NCBI RefSeq assembly: GCF_018332695.1
Contig: NZ_BOQN01000040.1
Span: 1-64,000 of the forward strand
Length of the DNA stretch: 64,000 nt
Direction: 5' to 3'
DNA from: Paractinoplanes toevensis
Lineage (GTDB): Bacteria > Actinomycetota > Actinomycetes > Mycobacteriales > Micromonosporaceae
The notes below the pieces were generated by a model. It had not been told where the DNA came from. It did no database searches and saw nothing but the letters and a program-made list of their open reading frames with translations. The position numbers and the translations under genes were made by a program. This document shows positions 35,484 to 43,234 of the stretch, in pieces (position 1 is the stretch's first letter; every line of letters begins with the position of its first letter).

Positions 35484-36527
35484 ATTCGTACCGTCAACGC
35501 CATCGCCGCGCCCTCGGCCACCGAACCGCTCGTGCGCACCACCATCGAGCGGCGCGACCTGGGGCCGCGCGATGTTCTGATCGAGATCCGCTACGCCGGC
35601 ATCTGCCACTCCGACATCCACACCGTGCGCGGCGAGTGGGGTCCGATCTCGTACCCGCAGACCGTCGGCCACGAGATCGTCGGCGCGGTCACCGAGGTCG
35701 GAGCCGAGGTCGCCCGGCACGCCGTCGGCGACCGGGTCGGGGTCGGCTGCATGGTCAACTCGTGCCGGGAGTGCGTCAACTGCCAGGCCGGGCAGGAGCA
35801 GTACTGCCTGGCCGGCAACACCGGGACGTACACGGCGGTCGACCGGGACGGCACGATCACCCAGGGCGGCTACTCGACGCACATCGTGGTGGACGAGGAC
35901 TTCGTGCTGCGGGTGCCCGAGTCGATCCCGTACGAGAAGGCGGCCCCGCTGCTCTGCGCCGGGATCACCACGTACTCTCCGCTGTCGCACTGGAAAGCCG
36001 GACCCGGCAGCAAGGTCGCCGTGGTCGGTCTGGGCGGGCTCGGCCACATGGCCGTCAAGATCGCCGCCGCGATGGGCGCCGAGGTCACCGTCCTGTCGCA
36101 GACCCTCGGCAAGAAGGACGACGGCCTGGCCTTCGGCGCGCGGCACTACTACGCCACGGGCGACCCGGACACCTTCGAGAAGCTGAAGAACACGTTCGAC
36201 CTGATCGTCAACACGGTCAGCGCGCCGGTCGACATGGGCGCCTACCTGTCGCTGCTGCGCCTGGACGGCACCCTGGTCGCGGTGGGCGCCCCGCCCGAGC
36301 CGCTGCCGGTGCAGGTGTTCGCGCTGTTCGGCAACCGGCGCTCGTTCGCCGGTTCGAGCATCGGCGGCATCGCCGAGACCCAGGAGATGCTCGACTTCTG
36401 CGCCGAGCACGGCATCGCCCCCGAGGTCGAGGTCATCGACGGCGACGCGGTGAACGAGGCCTACGAGCGGGTGCTCAAGTCCGACGTCCGCTACCGCTTC
36501 GTGATCGACATCGACTCGATCCGCTGA
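35484..36527 (+). CDS. Zinc-dependent NADP(H) alcohol/aldehyde reductase (YahK/cinnamyl-alcohol-dehydrogenase family)
   Basis: A 347-residue MDR enzyme. Zinc ligands are Cys/His of AGICHSDIH and GHEIVG, the structural-zinc cysteines are in [21 protein letters not shown], and the cofactor motif is [11 protein letters not shown]. It reduces aldehydes with NADPH. Homologues begin [16 protein letters not shown]; here the same sequence ([15 protein letters not shown]) is encoded from 35487 and its first codon is ATT at 35484, five nt after GGAGG. No ATG, GTG or TTG occurs in frame between the preceding stop (35439) and 35532. The GTG at 35532 has no ribosome site and would remove conserved residues. 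So an ATT start, or a base error for ATG, is likely. Confidence 0.88.
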   Translation: MRTVNAIAAPSATEPLVRTTIERRDLGPRDVLIEIRYAGICHSDIHTVRGEWGPISYPQTVGHEIVGAVTEVGAEVARHAVGDRVGVGCMVNSCRECVNCQAGQEQYCLAGNTGTYTAVDRDGTITQGGYSTHIVVDEDFVLRVPESIPYEKAAPLLCAGITTYSPLSHWKAGPGSKVAVVGLGGLGHMAVKIAAAMGAEVTVLSQTLGKKDDGLAFGARHYYATGDPDTFEKLKNTFDLIVNTVSAPVDMGAYLSLLRLDGTLVAVGAPPEPLPVQVFALFGNRRSFAGSSIGGIAETQEMLDFCAEHGIAPEVEVIDGDAVNEAYERVLKSDVRYRFVIDIDSIR

Positions 36528-36570
36528 TCCGGGCGGCCCGCCTCGGGAGGATAGGCCGGGAGGGCGTGCG

Positions 36571-37497
36571 ATGAAGGCAGTGCGGTTCAGTCGGTTCGGC
36601 GGGCCGGAGGTCCTCGAGATCGTGGATCTTCCGGACCCGCATCCCGGGCCGGGGGAGGTGCGGATCGCGGTGCGGGCGGCCGGGGTCAGCCTCAGCGACT
36701 GGAAGAAGCGCAAGGGTCTGATGGATCAGGAACTTCCACAGACCATGGGGTACGAAGCGGCCGGTGTCGTCGACGAGGTCGGCGAGGGTGTCGCGGGCGT
36801 GGCGGCCGGTGACCGGGTGTTCGGCGTCTGCGGCGACGGGGCGGCGCAGGCCGAACTGGCCGTGCTGTCGGCCTGGTCGCCGATCCCGCCGGCGCTCGAC
36901 TTCGCGTCCGTCGCCGCGCTGCCGGCCGCCATCGAGACGGCCGCGCGGGCCCTCGACCAGCTCGGCGTCCGGAGCGGCGGCACGCTCCTGGTCAACGGCG
37001 CGTCCGGGAGTGTCGGCAGTGCCGCGGTGCAGTTCGCGGTGGTCCGCGGGGCCCGCGTGATCGGCACGGCCGGCCCGGCCAACCAGGACTTCGTGCGCTC
37101 GCTCGGCGCCGAGCCGGTCGTCTACGGCGACGGCCTCGCCGGGCGGGTGCGCGCGCTCGCCCCGGGCGGTGTCGACCTGGCCCTCGACGTCGCCGGCAGC
37201 GGCGTCCTGCCGGAACTCATCGAGCTGGCCGGGGGCGCGGAGCACGTGCTCACCGTCGCCGATTTCGCCGGGGCCCAGAAGTACGGCGTGCGGTTCAGCC
37301 GGGGTGACTCCGGCCGGGCGCTCTACATTCTCGCCGAGATCGGCGGGCTGATCGAGTCCGGGCGTTTCGCGCTCCCGCCGGTGCGGGCCTTCCCGCTGAC
37401 CGAGGTGGCCGAAGCCCACCGGGTCAGCGAGTCGGGGCAGGCGCGCGGCAAGATCGTACTGACTCTTCCGGGTGATTTGTCCGAAATAAGGGCATAG
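36571..37497 (+). CDS. NADP-dependent quinone-oxidoreductase-like MDR enzyme (zinc-free)
   Basis: A 308-residue medium-chain reductase. N-terminal MKAVRFSRFGGPEVLEIVDLPDPHPGPGEV and cofactor motif VNGASGSVGSAAVQFAV mark the zinc-independent quinone oxidoreductase branch; zinc-binding cysteines are absent. C-terminal EVAEAHRVSESGQARGKIVL is the usual ending. It probably reduces quinones or alpha,beta-unsaturated carbonyls with NADPH. It lies 43 bp after the alcohol dehydrogenase in the same direction and may be cotranscribed. Confidence 0.9.
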   Translation: MKAVRFSRFGGPEVLEIVDLPDPHPGPGEVRIAVRAAGVSLSDWKKRKGLMDQELPQTMGYEAAGVVDEVGEGVAGVAAGDRVFGVCGDGAAQAELAVLSAWSPIPPALDFASVAALPAAIETAARALDQLGVRSGGTLLVNGASGSVGSAAVQFAVVRGARVIGTAGPANQDFVRSLGAEPVVYGDGLAGRVRALAPGGVDLALDVAGSGVLPELIELAGGAEHVLTVADFAGAQKYGVRFSRGDSGRALYILAEIGGLIESGRFALPPVRAFPLTEVAEAHRVSESGQARGKIVLTLPGDLSEIRA

Positions 37498-37558
37498 TTG
37501 ACGGCTTGGTGTGGTTGCCTCGGCCGGGCGTCAATGGTGGCGCCGGACGGGAGACACC

Positions 37559-37999
37559 ATGCGACGCCTCACCACGCTCGCCGCCCTGTGCTCGATCGCG
37601 GCGCTCGTGCCGGCCGCCCCGGTGGCCGCCGCGCCGCCTCGGGCTGCCGCGCCGGCCCAGGCGACCGCGCCGGCCCGGGCGACCGCGATCGTGCTCGAAC
37701 GGTCGGGCGGGTTCGCGGGGCGCCAGGAGTCGTTCGTGGTCGACCGCACCACCGTCGGCGGCGAACGGTCGCTGCGGCTGGCCGCCCGCCCCGAGTTCCG
37801 CCGGCTGCGCGGCTCCTACCAGCCGGCCAACCCCTGCTGCGACCGCTTCCTCTACCGGCTCGCCGTCACCTACCGGGACGGCCGCCACAAGACGGTCTCC
37901 ACCGTCCAGGGCGGCACCGCACCGCGCATTCTCTGGGACCTCATCGGCGAGGTGCAGCGGGTCGGCGTACGCCCGATGCCGTTTTCTCCGGGAACGTGA
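37559..37999 (+). CDS. Secreted emfourin-like metalloprotease inhibitor (predicted)
   Basis: A 146-residue protein with a signal peptide (MRRLTTLAALCSIAALVPAAPVAA) and an Ala/Pro-rich stretch. The mature domain (about residues 45-140) has IVLERSGGFAGRQESFVVD and, later, FLYRLAVTYRDGRHKTVSTVQGGTAPRILWDLIGEV, matching the emfourin fold that inhibits protealysin-type M4 proteases. Known emfourins are usually cytoplasmic and adjacent to a protealysin gene; neither is true here. Two adjacent Cys (NPCCDRF) are unusual. Confidence 0.65.
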   Translation: MRRLTTLAALCSIAALVPAAPVAAAPPRAAAPAQATAPARATAIVLERSGGFAGRQESFVVDRTTVGGERSLRLAARPEFRRLRGSYQPANPCCDRFLYRLAVTYRDGRHKTVSTVQGGTAPRILWDLIGEVQRVGVRPMPFSPGT

Positions 38000-38064
38000 C
38001 CGGAAGGCGGTTCTCGACACGTTGTTCGCTTCCCGCGGCGGGATGTAGCTGCGAGAATGCCCGG

Positions 38065-38244
38065 ATGGACGACCAGAAGCGGCACGCCGAGGACGATCCG
38101 GACACCACCCCGTCGATGAGCCGTAGGGCGCTCTTCGGCCGCACCACCTTGCTGGCGGCCGGCGCGGCCGCGACCCTGCTCGGCCTGACCGCCTGCCCCG
38201 GTGGCGACGGCGACGACGATGATGACGACGAGGACGACGACTGA
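38065..38244 (+). CDS. Tiny Tat-type lipoprotein with an aspartate-rich tail
   Basis: A 59-residue peptide. A polar N-terminus leads to SRRALFGRT (twin-arginine), a hydrophobic Ala/Leu core and a lipobox LTAC. After the cysteine only 15 residues remain (PGGDG then an Asp/Glu run). If processed, the mature product is a lipid-anchored acidic peptide of about 16 residues. ATG 38065 is the only sensible start. Function unknown; metal or calcium binding is conceivable. A short frame with this leader is unlikely to be chance. Confidence 0.6.
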   Translation: MDDQKRHAEDDPDTTPSMSRRALFGRTTLLAAGAAATLLGLTACPGGDGDDDDDDEDDD

Positions 38245-38371
38245 CTGCCGAGCGGGATGAGCATCGGCTCGCCCGCTGTCCGGCCCGCCGGCGACCACTG
38301 GTGATTTCACCGATGCGTGGCTAGTTTTATGCACCGACGATGCAGAGACCCCGAACGCCTCTGGAGGTTTC

Positions 38372-39037
38372 ATGCGTCGTCTCATCGTCCTGATCACCGC
38401 CGTGCTGGCCGCGCTCGCACTGAGCCCGGCCGTCCCCGCGGCCGCCGCCCCCGGCACCCCGGTGATCTTCGTGCACGGTTACACCGGCAGTGCCTCGAAC
38501 TGGACCACCGCGATCTCGGTCTTCCGGGCCGGCGGCTATTCCAGCAGCGAGCTGTTCGCGTACGAGTACAACTCCTACGGGAACAACATCACCAACGCGC
38601 AGGGCCTGGCCAGTTACGTCAGTCAGGTCCGGTCGCGCACCGGCGCGGCCCAGGTCGACATCGTCAACCACTCGATGGGCGGCCTGGTCAGCCTGTGGTA
38701 TCTCAAGCAGCTCGGTGGCGCCCAGTACGTGCGGCATCTGGCCTCGATCGCCGGCGCCAACCACGGCACCACGTACGCCAGCGCCTGCCTGGTCTACACC
38801 ACCTGCCAGCAGATGTATCCCGGCTCGTCGTTCATCAACACGCTGAGCTCCGGCGACGAGACACCGGGCAGCACCAGGTACGGAACGTGGTACTCGCCGT
38901 GTGACGGCATCATCATCCCGTACACGAGCACCGTGCTGAGCGGCGCCACCAACAACTACGTGGCGTGCCAGACCCACATCGGCTACCTGACCGACACGGT
39001 CACGCTCAGCCAGGTCCGATCCTTCCTGGCGACCTGA
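38372..39037 (+). CDS. Secreted lipase/esterase of the LipA (EstA) family
   Basis: A 221-residue alpha/beta hydrolase with a signal peptide (MRRLIVLITAVLAALALSPAVPAAAA). The oxyanion segment is VIFVHGYTGSASNW, the nucleophile elbow NHSMGGL (Ser about residue 108), the acid lies in WYSPCDGIIIPYTS, and the His in CQTHIGYLTD. These match small secreted Streptomyces/Bacillus lipases without a lid. Four Cys may form disulfides. ATG 38372 follows CTGGAGGTTTC. A hairpin 12 bp after the stop is a probable terminator. Confidence 0.92.
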   Translation: MRRLIVLITAVLAALALSPAVPAAAAPGTPVIFVHGYTGSASNWTTAISVFRAGGYSSSELFAYEYNSYGNNITNAQGLASYVSQVRSRTGAAQVDIVNHSMGGLVSLWYLKQLGGAQYVRHLASIAGANHGTTYASACLVYTTCQQMYPGSSFINTLSSGDETPGSTRYGTWYSPCDGIIIPYTSTVLSGATNNYVACQTHIGYLTDTVTLSQVRSFLAT

Positions 39038-39049
39038 CCCCTCCCGCGG

Positions 39050-39081
39050 ACGGCCGCGTGCCCGGCAGGGTGCGCGGCCGT
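39050..39081 (+). terminator. Probable terminator hairpin after the lipase gene
   Basis: ACGGCCGCG (39050-39058) pairs with CGCGGCCGT (39073-39081) and the loop can extend with CCC/GGG. No T tract. Confidence 0.65.
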
Positions 39082-39099
39082 CACGTATGGTCCGATCGC

Positions 39100-40611
39100 A
39101 TGGAGCTGTCGTTCGAGCCGCTGTCGCCGGTGTCGTTCCTGGACCGTGCCGCCGACGCGCACGGTGAACGGATCGCGGTGGTGGACGGCGTCCGCCGCTG
39201 GACGTACACGGAGTTCCGGGACCGCTGCCGCCGGCTGGCCGGACTCCTCGCACCCCTCGCGGGCGGCCGTCCCGTGGCGGTGCTCGCGCCCAACACCCAC
39301 GTACTGCTGGAAGCGCATTTCGGCGTGCCCTGGGCCGGCATTCCGCTGGTCGCGCTGAACACCCGCCTGTCGGCGGGCGAGGTGGCCTTCATCCTGGCGC
39401 ACTGCGAAGCCTCCGTGCTGGTGCACGACCCGGTGTTCGACGACCTGGTGAGCCGGCTTCCCGCGTCGATCCGGCGGATCCGCATCGACGAGCACCTGCT
39501 CGCCGGCGCCGAGCCCCTGGTCGTGCCGCCGGCCGACGAGCGGGGCCTGCTCTCGATCAATTACACGTCCGGGACGACCGGCCGGCCCAAGGGCGTCATG
39601 TACCACCACCGCGGCGCCTACCTGCAGGCACTCGCGATGGCCGGGCACACCGGGCTGTCGCCGTCGTCGGTGCACCTGTGGACGCTGCCGATGTTCCACT
39701 GCAACGGCTGGTCGTTCCCGTGGGCGGTGACCGCGGCCGGCGGAACCCACGTGTGCCTGCCCCGGGTCGATCCGGCCGAGGTGTGGCGGCTGATCCGGTC
39801 GGAGCGGGTCACCCACCTGAACGGGGCACCCACGGTGCTGTCGATGCTGGCGTACGCGCCCGAGGCCGGCGACGGCGTACCCGGCGGCCGGGTGGTGAAG
39901 GTCGCCACCGGGGGAGCGCCGCCGTCACCGGCGATCCTGCGGCGGATGGCCGATCTCGGCTTCGACGTCACCCACCTCTACGGCCTCACCGAGACCTTCG
40001 GCCCGGCGATGATCTGCGACTGGCGCCCCGAGTGGAACACCGCCGACCACGACGGCCGGGCCCGGCTGAAGGCACGCCAGGGCGTGGCCAACATGGTCGC
40101 GGTGACCCCGCGCATCATCGACGCGCAGGGACGGGACGTGCCGCCCGACGGCGAGACGATCGGCGAGATCGCGCTGCGCGGCAACACCGTCATGCTGGGC
40201 TACCTGAAAGACCCGGAGGCGACCGCGGCGGCCGCCCCCGACGGCTGGTTCCGCACCGGCGACCTGGGCGTACGCCACCCCGACGGTTACGTCGAACTCC
40301 GCGACCGCCTCAAGGACGTGATCATCTCGGGCGGCGAGAACATCGCCTCGGTCGAGGTCGAACAGGTGATCGCCGACCACCCGGCCGTGCTGGAGGCCGC
40401 GGTCATCGCGGTGCCGGACGAGCGCTGGGGCGAGGTCCCGGCCGCGTTCGTCACCCTGAAGGACGGCGCGAGCGCCACCGAGAACCAGATCATCGAGTAC
40501 GTCCGGGAAAGGCTCGCCCACTTCAAGGCCCCCAAGACGGTCACGTTCGGCGACCTGCCCAAGACCTCCACCGGCAAAATCCAGAAGTACGTCCTACGCG
40601 CCCGCGGTTAG
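39100..40611 (+). CDS. AMP-dependent acyl-CoA synthetase (medium/long-chain fatty acid or aryl acid type)
   Basis: A 503-residue ANL-superfamily ligase that activates a carboxylic acid with ATP and CoA. The P-loop is INYTSGTTGRPKGVMYHHRGAY, the A5 motif HLYGLTETFG, the hinge DRLKDVIISGGENIASVEVE and the C-terminal catalytic Lys is in PKTSTGKIQKYVLRARG. Sequence and length resemble the FadD/AlkK-like group. ATG 39100 is used; the open frame extends upstream through the terminator. It stands alone with a hypothetical gene 9 bp downstream. Confidence 0.93.
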   Translation: MELSFEPLSPVSFLDRAADAHGERIAVVDGVRRWTYTEFRDRCRRLAGLLAPLAGGRPVAVLAPNTHVLLEAHFGVPWAGIPLVALNTRLSAGEVAFILAHCEASVLVHDPVFDDLVSRLPASIRRIRIDEHLLAGAEPLVVPPADERGLLSINYTSGTTGRPKGVMYHHRGAYLQALAMAGHTGLSPSSVHLWTLPMFHCNGWSFPWAVTAAGGTHVCLPRVDPAEVWRLIRSERVTHLNGAPTVLSMLAYAPEAGDGVPGGRVVKVATGGAPPSPAILRRMADLGFDVTHLYGLTETFGPAMICDWRPEWNTADHDGRARLKARQGVANMVAVTPRIIDAQGRDVPPDGETIGEIALRGNTVMLGYLKDPEATAAAAPDGWFRTGDLGVRHPDGYVELRDRLKDVIISGGENIASVEVEQVIADHPAVLEAAVIAVPDERWGEVPAAFVTLKDGASATENQIIEYVRERLAHFKAPKTVTFGDLPKTSTGKIQKYVLRARG

Positions 40612-40620
40612 CCTGGTGGC

Positions 40621-41079
40621 ATGCTGACCGCCGAACGGATGAGCATGTGGCGCGGCCGATACCAGTTGGCCGCCGACGGACGACCGGTCGCCGTGTGGGA
40701 CCCGTCGTGGTGGCGCACCGGTGGCAATTTCGAGGTGGACGGCCGCGGCTACGAGGTGCGGGCCAACGGCTGGGGCACGAAATACCGCATGCTCGACGCG
40801 ATGGGCACCGAGGTCGCCCTGATCGAGAGGGCCGGCCGCAAACGCTGGTCGGTGCAGGCCGGCGGCCGGGTGTACGAATTCCGCCGCGCGTCGTTCTGGG
40901 GCAGCCGGCAGGAGCTGCTGGCCGACGGGGTGCCGGTGGGATCGTTGCGGCGCACGAGCGCCTGGACCGGCGCCATCGAGGCGGACCTGCCGGGCATGCC
41001 GCTGCCGGTCCAGATCTGCGTGGTAGGCGTCCAGATCGCAATCTGGCAGGCCCAGCAGTCCGCGGCGGCAAGCAGCTGA
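40621..41079 (+). CDS. LURP-one/tubby-like domain protein of unknown function
   Basis: A 152-residue protein built of antiparallel strands: RYQLAADGRPVAVWDPSWWRTGGNFEVDGRGYEVRANGWGTKYRMLDAMGTEVALIERAGRKRWSVQAGGRVYEFRR, a pattern seen in LURP-one-related and tubby-C-terminal-like barrels. A final hydrophobic strand (VQICVVGVQIAIWQAQQ) fits the central helix of that fold. Function unknown. It follows the acyl-CoA synthetase by 9 bp. A second LURP-one gene lies at 59062. Confidence 0.7.
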   Translation: MLTAERMSMWRGRYQLAADGRPVAVWDPSWWRTGGNFEVDGRGYEVRANGWGTKYRMLDAMGTEVALIERAGRKRWSVQAGGRVYEFRRASFWGSRQELLADGVPVGSLRRTSAWTGAIEADLPGMPLPVQICVVGVQIAIWQAQQSAAASS

Positions 41080-41259
41080 GGTCTCCGTCAGAAAAGGAAC
41101 TCAAGAAACTCAAGCGGTTTATGAGGCATCCTGCCACTGTGCCGCACCGGGAATTCAATAAACAAGGACGCACCTGCGAACGACATTGCCGTCACTATCC
41201 GTGGTGGTCCTTCCGGGCATTTGATCAACAATTCCTGGTGCATTGACAGGCGGTGCATC

Positions 41260-42024
41260 ATGGCTGGCGTGATAGTTGATACGCGGGGTCTCGCCCGCTC
41301 GGAGCAAAACGGCCGGGGCAGCGCTGAGCCGGAGGCCGCACTTCCAGATTCCGATCGCCCGGAGTTGGGTGGGGCTCTCGAAGCCCTGAGCGGAGAAATT
41401 CTGAAGAAGCGCTCCCTGGAGATCTCCTCCACCAGCTTCGTGACCATCATCAGCATCATTCTCGGCGTGGCGCTCGCGCTCCTGGCGGAGAAGACCTTTC
41501 CCTTCCCGCGCCCCCTCGTCGCCGCGCAGAGCGCATGCATGCTGCTGCTCTTCGTGTGCACGTTCTACTACTTCCTCTCGATCAGCATCATTCTCCGATG
41601 GGCGCCGTCCTTCGCCGACTGCGCGCAGCCTTTCATCATTACGAGTCTCGAAATTCCGCCCACCTACTTTCTTGGTCGTGTCACCGGGTGGGACGCCTGC
41701 CTGGCGATCCTTTTTGTGTTCGTCGCCGCAGGAGTCGGGAGCACGGTGATGTGGTCGCCGGTATCCCACTTCGGCGGTGACCGGAAAGCCCAAAGAATGC
41801 TGCACCGCATTTTTCGTGAGGTGGCCGTCATCTTTGGCACGGGCGCGCTTTCCCTGGCGTCGATCGGCCTTGCGGCACACTTCGCCCAGGCCGGCAAGAT
41901 GTGGTGGGGCTTCGGCAGTTGCGCGGTGGTGCTGGCCACGCTCGGCGCGCTGGTGGCTCGCATGGAGATCCAGCTGTCCCGCATTCACGCCTATTACGGC
42001 GTGAACCGACCACCCTTCAACTGA
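41260..42024 (+). CDS. Multi-pass membrane protein of unknown function, atypical composition
   Basis: A 254-residue protein with a polar N-terminus of about 50 residues and about five membrane helices (e.g. TSFVTIISIILGVALALLA, LVAAQSACMLLLFVCTFYYFL, ACLAILFVFVAAGV, EVAVIFGTGALSLASIGLAAHF, WWGFGSCAVVLATLGALVA). No family recognised. Codon choice is visibly less GC-rich than the neighbours (many ATT, TTT and GAA), and the 180 bp upstream are also AT-richer, suggesting recent acquisition. ATG 41260 is the likely start; an upstream TTG at 41221 is possible. Confidence 0.65.
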   Translation: MAGVIVDTRGLARSEQNGRGSAEPEAALPDSDRPELGGALEALSGEILKKRSLEISSTSFVTIISIILGVALALLAEKTFPFPRPLVAAQSACMLLLFVCTFYYFLSISIILRWAPSFADCAQPFIITSLEIPPTYFLGRVTGWDACLAILFVFVAAGVGSTVMWSPVSHFGGDRKAQRMLHRIFREVAVIFGTGALSLASIGLAAHFAQAGKMWWGFGSCAVVLATLGALVARMEIQLSRIHAYYGVNRPPFN

Positions 42025-42058
42025 GCCGAAGGCCTCTGCGCCGGAAGGAGCGGCTGCG

Positions 42059-42423
42059 GTGCGCGGTTTCCGCCCGGCCACCGAACCGGAGGTCGTGCTG
42101 GCGTTTCTCCGGGGCGAGATGGACTCGGACCGTTTCGGCGGCGACGTGCGCCGCCGGCTGGCCGAGGCCGGCGGCCTGCACCTGGTGCGAAATCCCGATC
42201 TGACCTCCGACGAGGAGAACCGTGCCCGCGAGCGAGCCCTCGCCGCCACGGCCGGGTCGGTCGGCGACCTGATCGTGATGGCGACACCCGACCTGAGCAG
42301 GCTCGTCGTGCTCGGGGGCCACGCCCGGCTGGCCGTGCTCGACGTAGCCGGGCTGGAGCAACGCCTCACCGTCACGCGTACCTGGGCCTGTCCGACACCA
42401 TCGAGCAGTGGAACTGTTTCTGA
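42059..42423 (+). pseudogene. Conserved hypothetical protein, apparent frameshift near its 3' end
   Basis: GTG 42059 follows GGAAGGAG. The frame runs well from RGFRPATEPEVVLAFLRGEMDSDRFG to LVVLGGHARLAVLDVAGLEQRL (about 42365). The normal C-terminal pattern (a short stretch then YLGLSDTIEQWNCF and a stop) continues in another frame from about 42376 to TGA 42423. In the original frame translation drifts into TRTWACPTPSSS-type sequence and runs to 42472, overlapping the convergent gene by 40 bp. A shift in the Arg/His-rich CTCACCGTCACGCG stretch explains both. The repaired gene would encode about 121 residues and end 9 bp from its convergent neighbour. Confidence 0.6.
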
Positions 42424-42432
42424 GGACCGCGG

Positions 42433-43173
42433 TCAGCCGACCATCTGCTCCCACAGGCCGGGGTTGCGGTAGTGGTTGTGCGCGCCGGTCGCCAGCACCG
42501 CCCGCAGTGCCGTCAGGTGTTCGGTGTCGGGTGGCAGGTGGAGGGCGTCGAGCAGGGTCAGCGCCGCCACCGGGGAGAGGTCGCCGTAGATGTCGTGGTA
42601 GCTCATCAGCAGGCCGCGGAAGACCGCCTGGTGCAGCTCGGGCAGGGCCGTCGCCGTCTCGTAGATGTCGTGCTTGAGCGACCAGCGGACCGGGCCCGAG
42701 TTGGCCAGGACCCGCCAGGCCCGGCGGTGGGTGCGGCCGGCGGCCAGCTCGCGCAGGCGGCGGCGGGACCGCAGATGGCGTACGTCATCGGCCAGCACCG
42801 CGCCGAACGCCGCGTCGACGGTGTCGCGGTTCTCGAACCAGTCGACCCACAGCGAATACAGCACCGCCTCGCAGGGTGCGGCGTTCTCCAGCCGTTCCCG
42901 GTAGCCGGCCCACATCGCGTCGTACACCCCGGGGTCGTCGCGCTCCGCCGCGTACCACCCGATCTCGACGGTCACCCAATATTGATCCAGCAGGTCGAGC
43001 AGCCCCAGGCCGAGCCGTAATCCGCCGTCGACCAGCAGGTCGCGGGTCCACTCGTGGGCTAGCTCGTTGTCGTCGAGCTCGCGCCCGTCGTCGAGCCACC
43101 GCCCCCTGGACTGCCGGGTGACCCCGTGTGCTGCCAGCCAGCGCGCGGCCTCGACCGCCTCCCGTGTGCGCAT
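42433..43173 (-). CDS. Conserved hypothetical protein
   Basis: A 246-residue, mostly helical soluble protein; I do not recognise the family. Landmarks are TREAVEAARWLAAHGVTRQSRGRWLDDGRELDDNELAHEW, VLYSLWVDWFENRDTVDAAFGAVLADDV and SYHDIYGDLSPVAALTLLDALHLP. The even codon bias and absence of rare codons support a real gene. The ATG lies 61 bp from the divergent MFS gene, so the two may share a control region. Confidence 0.75.
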   Translation of the reverse strand: MRTREAVEAARWLAAHGVTRQSRGRWLDDGRELDDNELAHEWTRDLLVDGGLRLGLGLLDLLDQYWVTVEIGWYAAERDDPGVYDAMWAGYRERLENAAPCEAVLYSLWVDWFENRDTVDAAFGAVLADDVRHLRSRRRLRELAAGRTHRRAWRVLANSGPVRWSLKHDIYETATALPELHQAVFRGLLMSYHDIYGDLSPVAALTLLDALHLPPDTEHLTALRAVLATGAHNHYRNPGLWEQMVG

Positions 43174-43234
43174 GCCTGGGAGTGTGACCGACCCGCACCA
43201 GCGCCTTCCACCTGATATCCCGCATGATGGCCGC

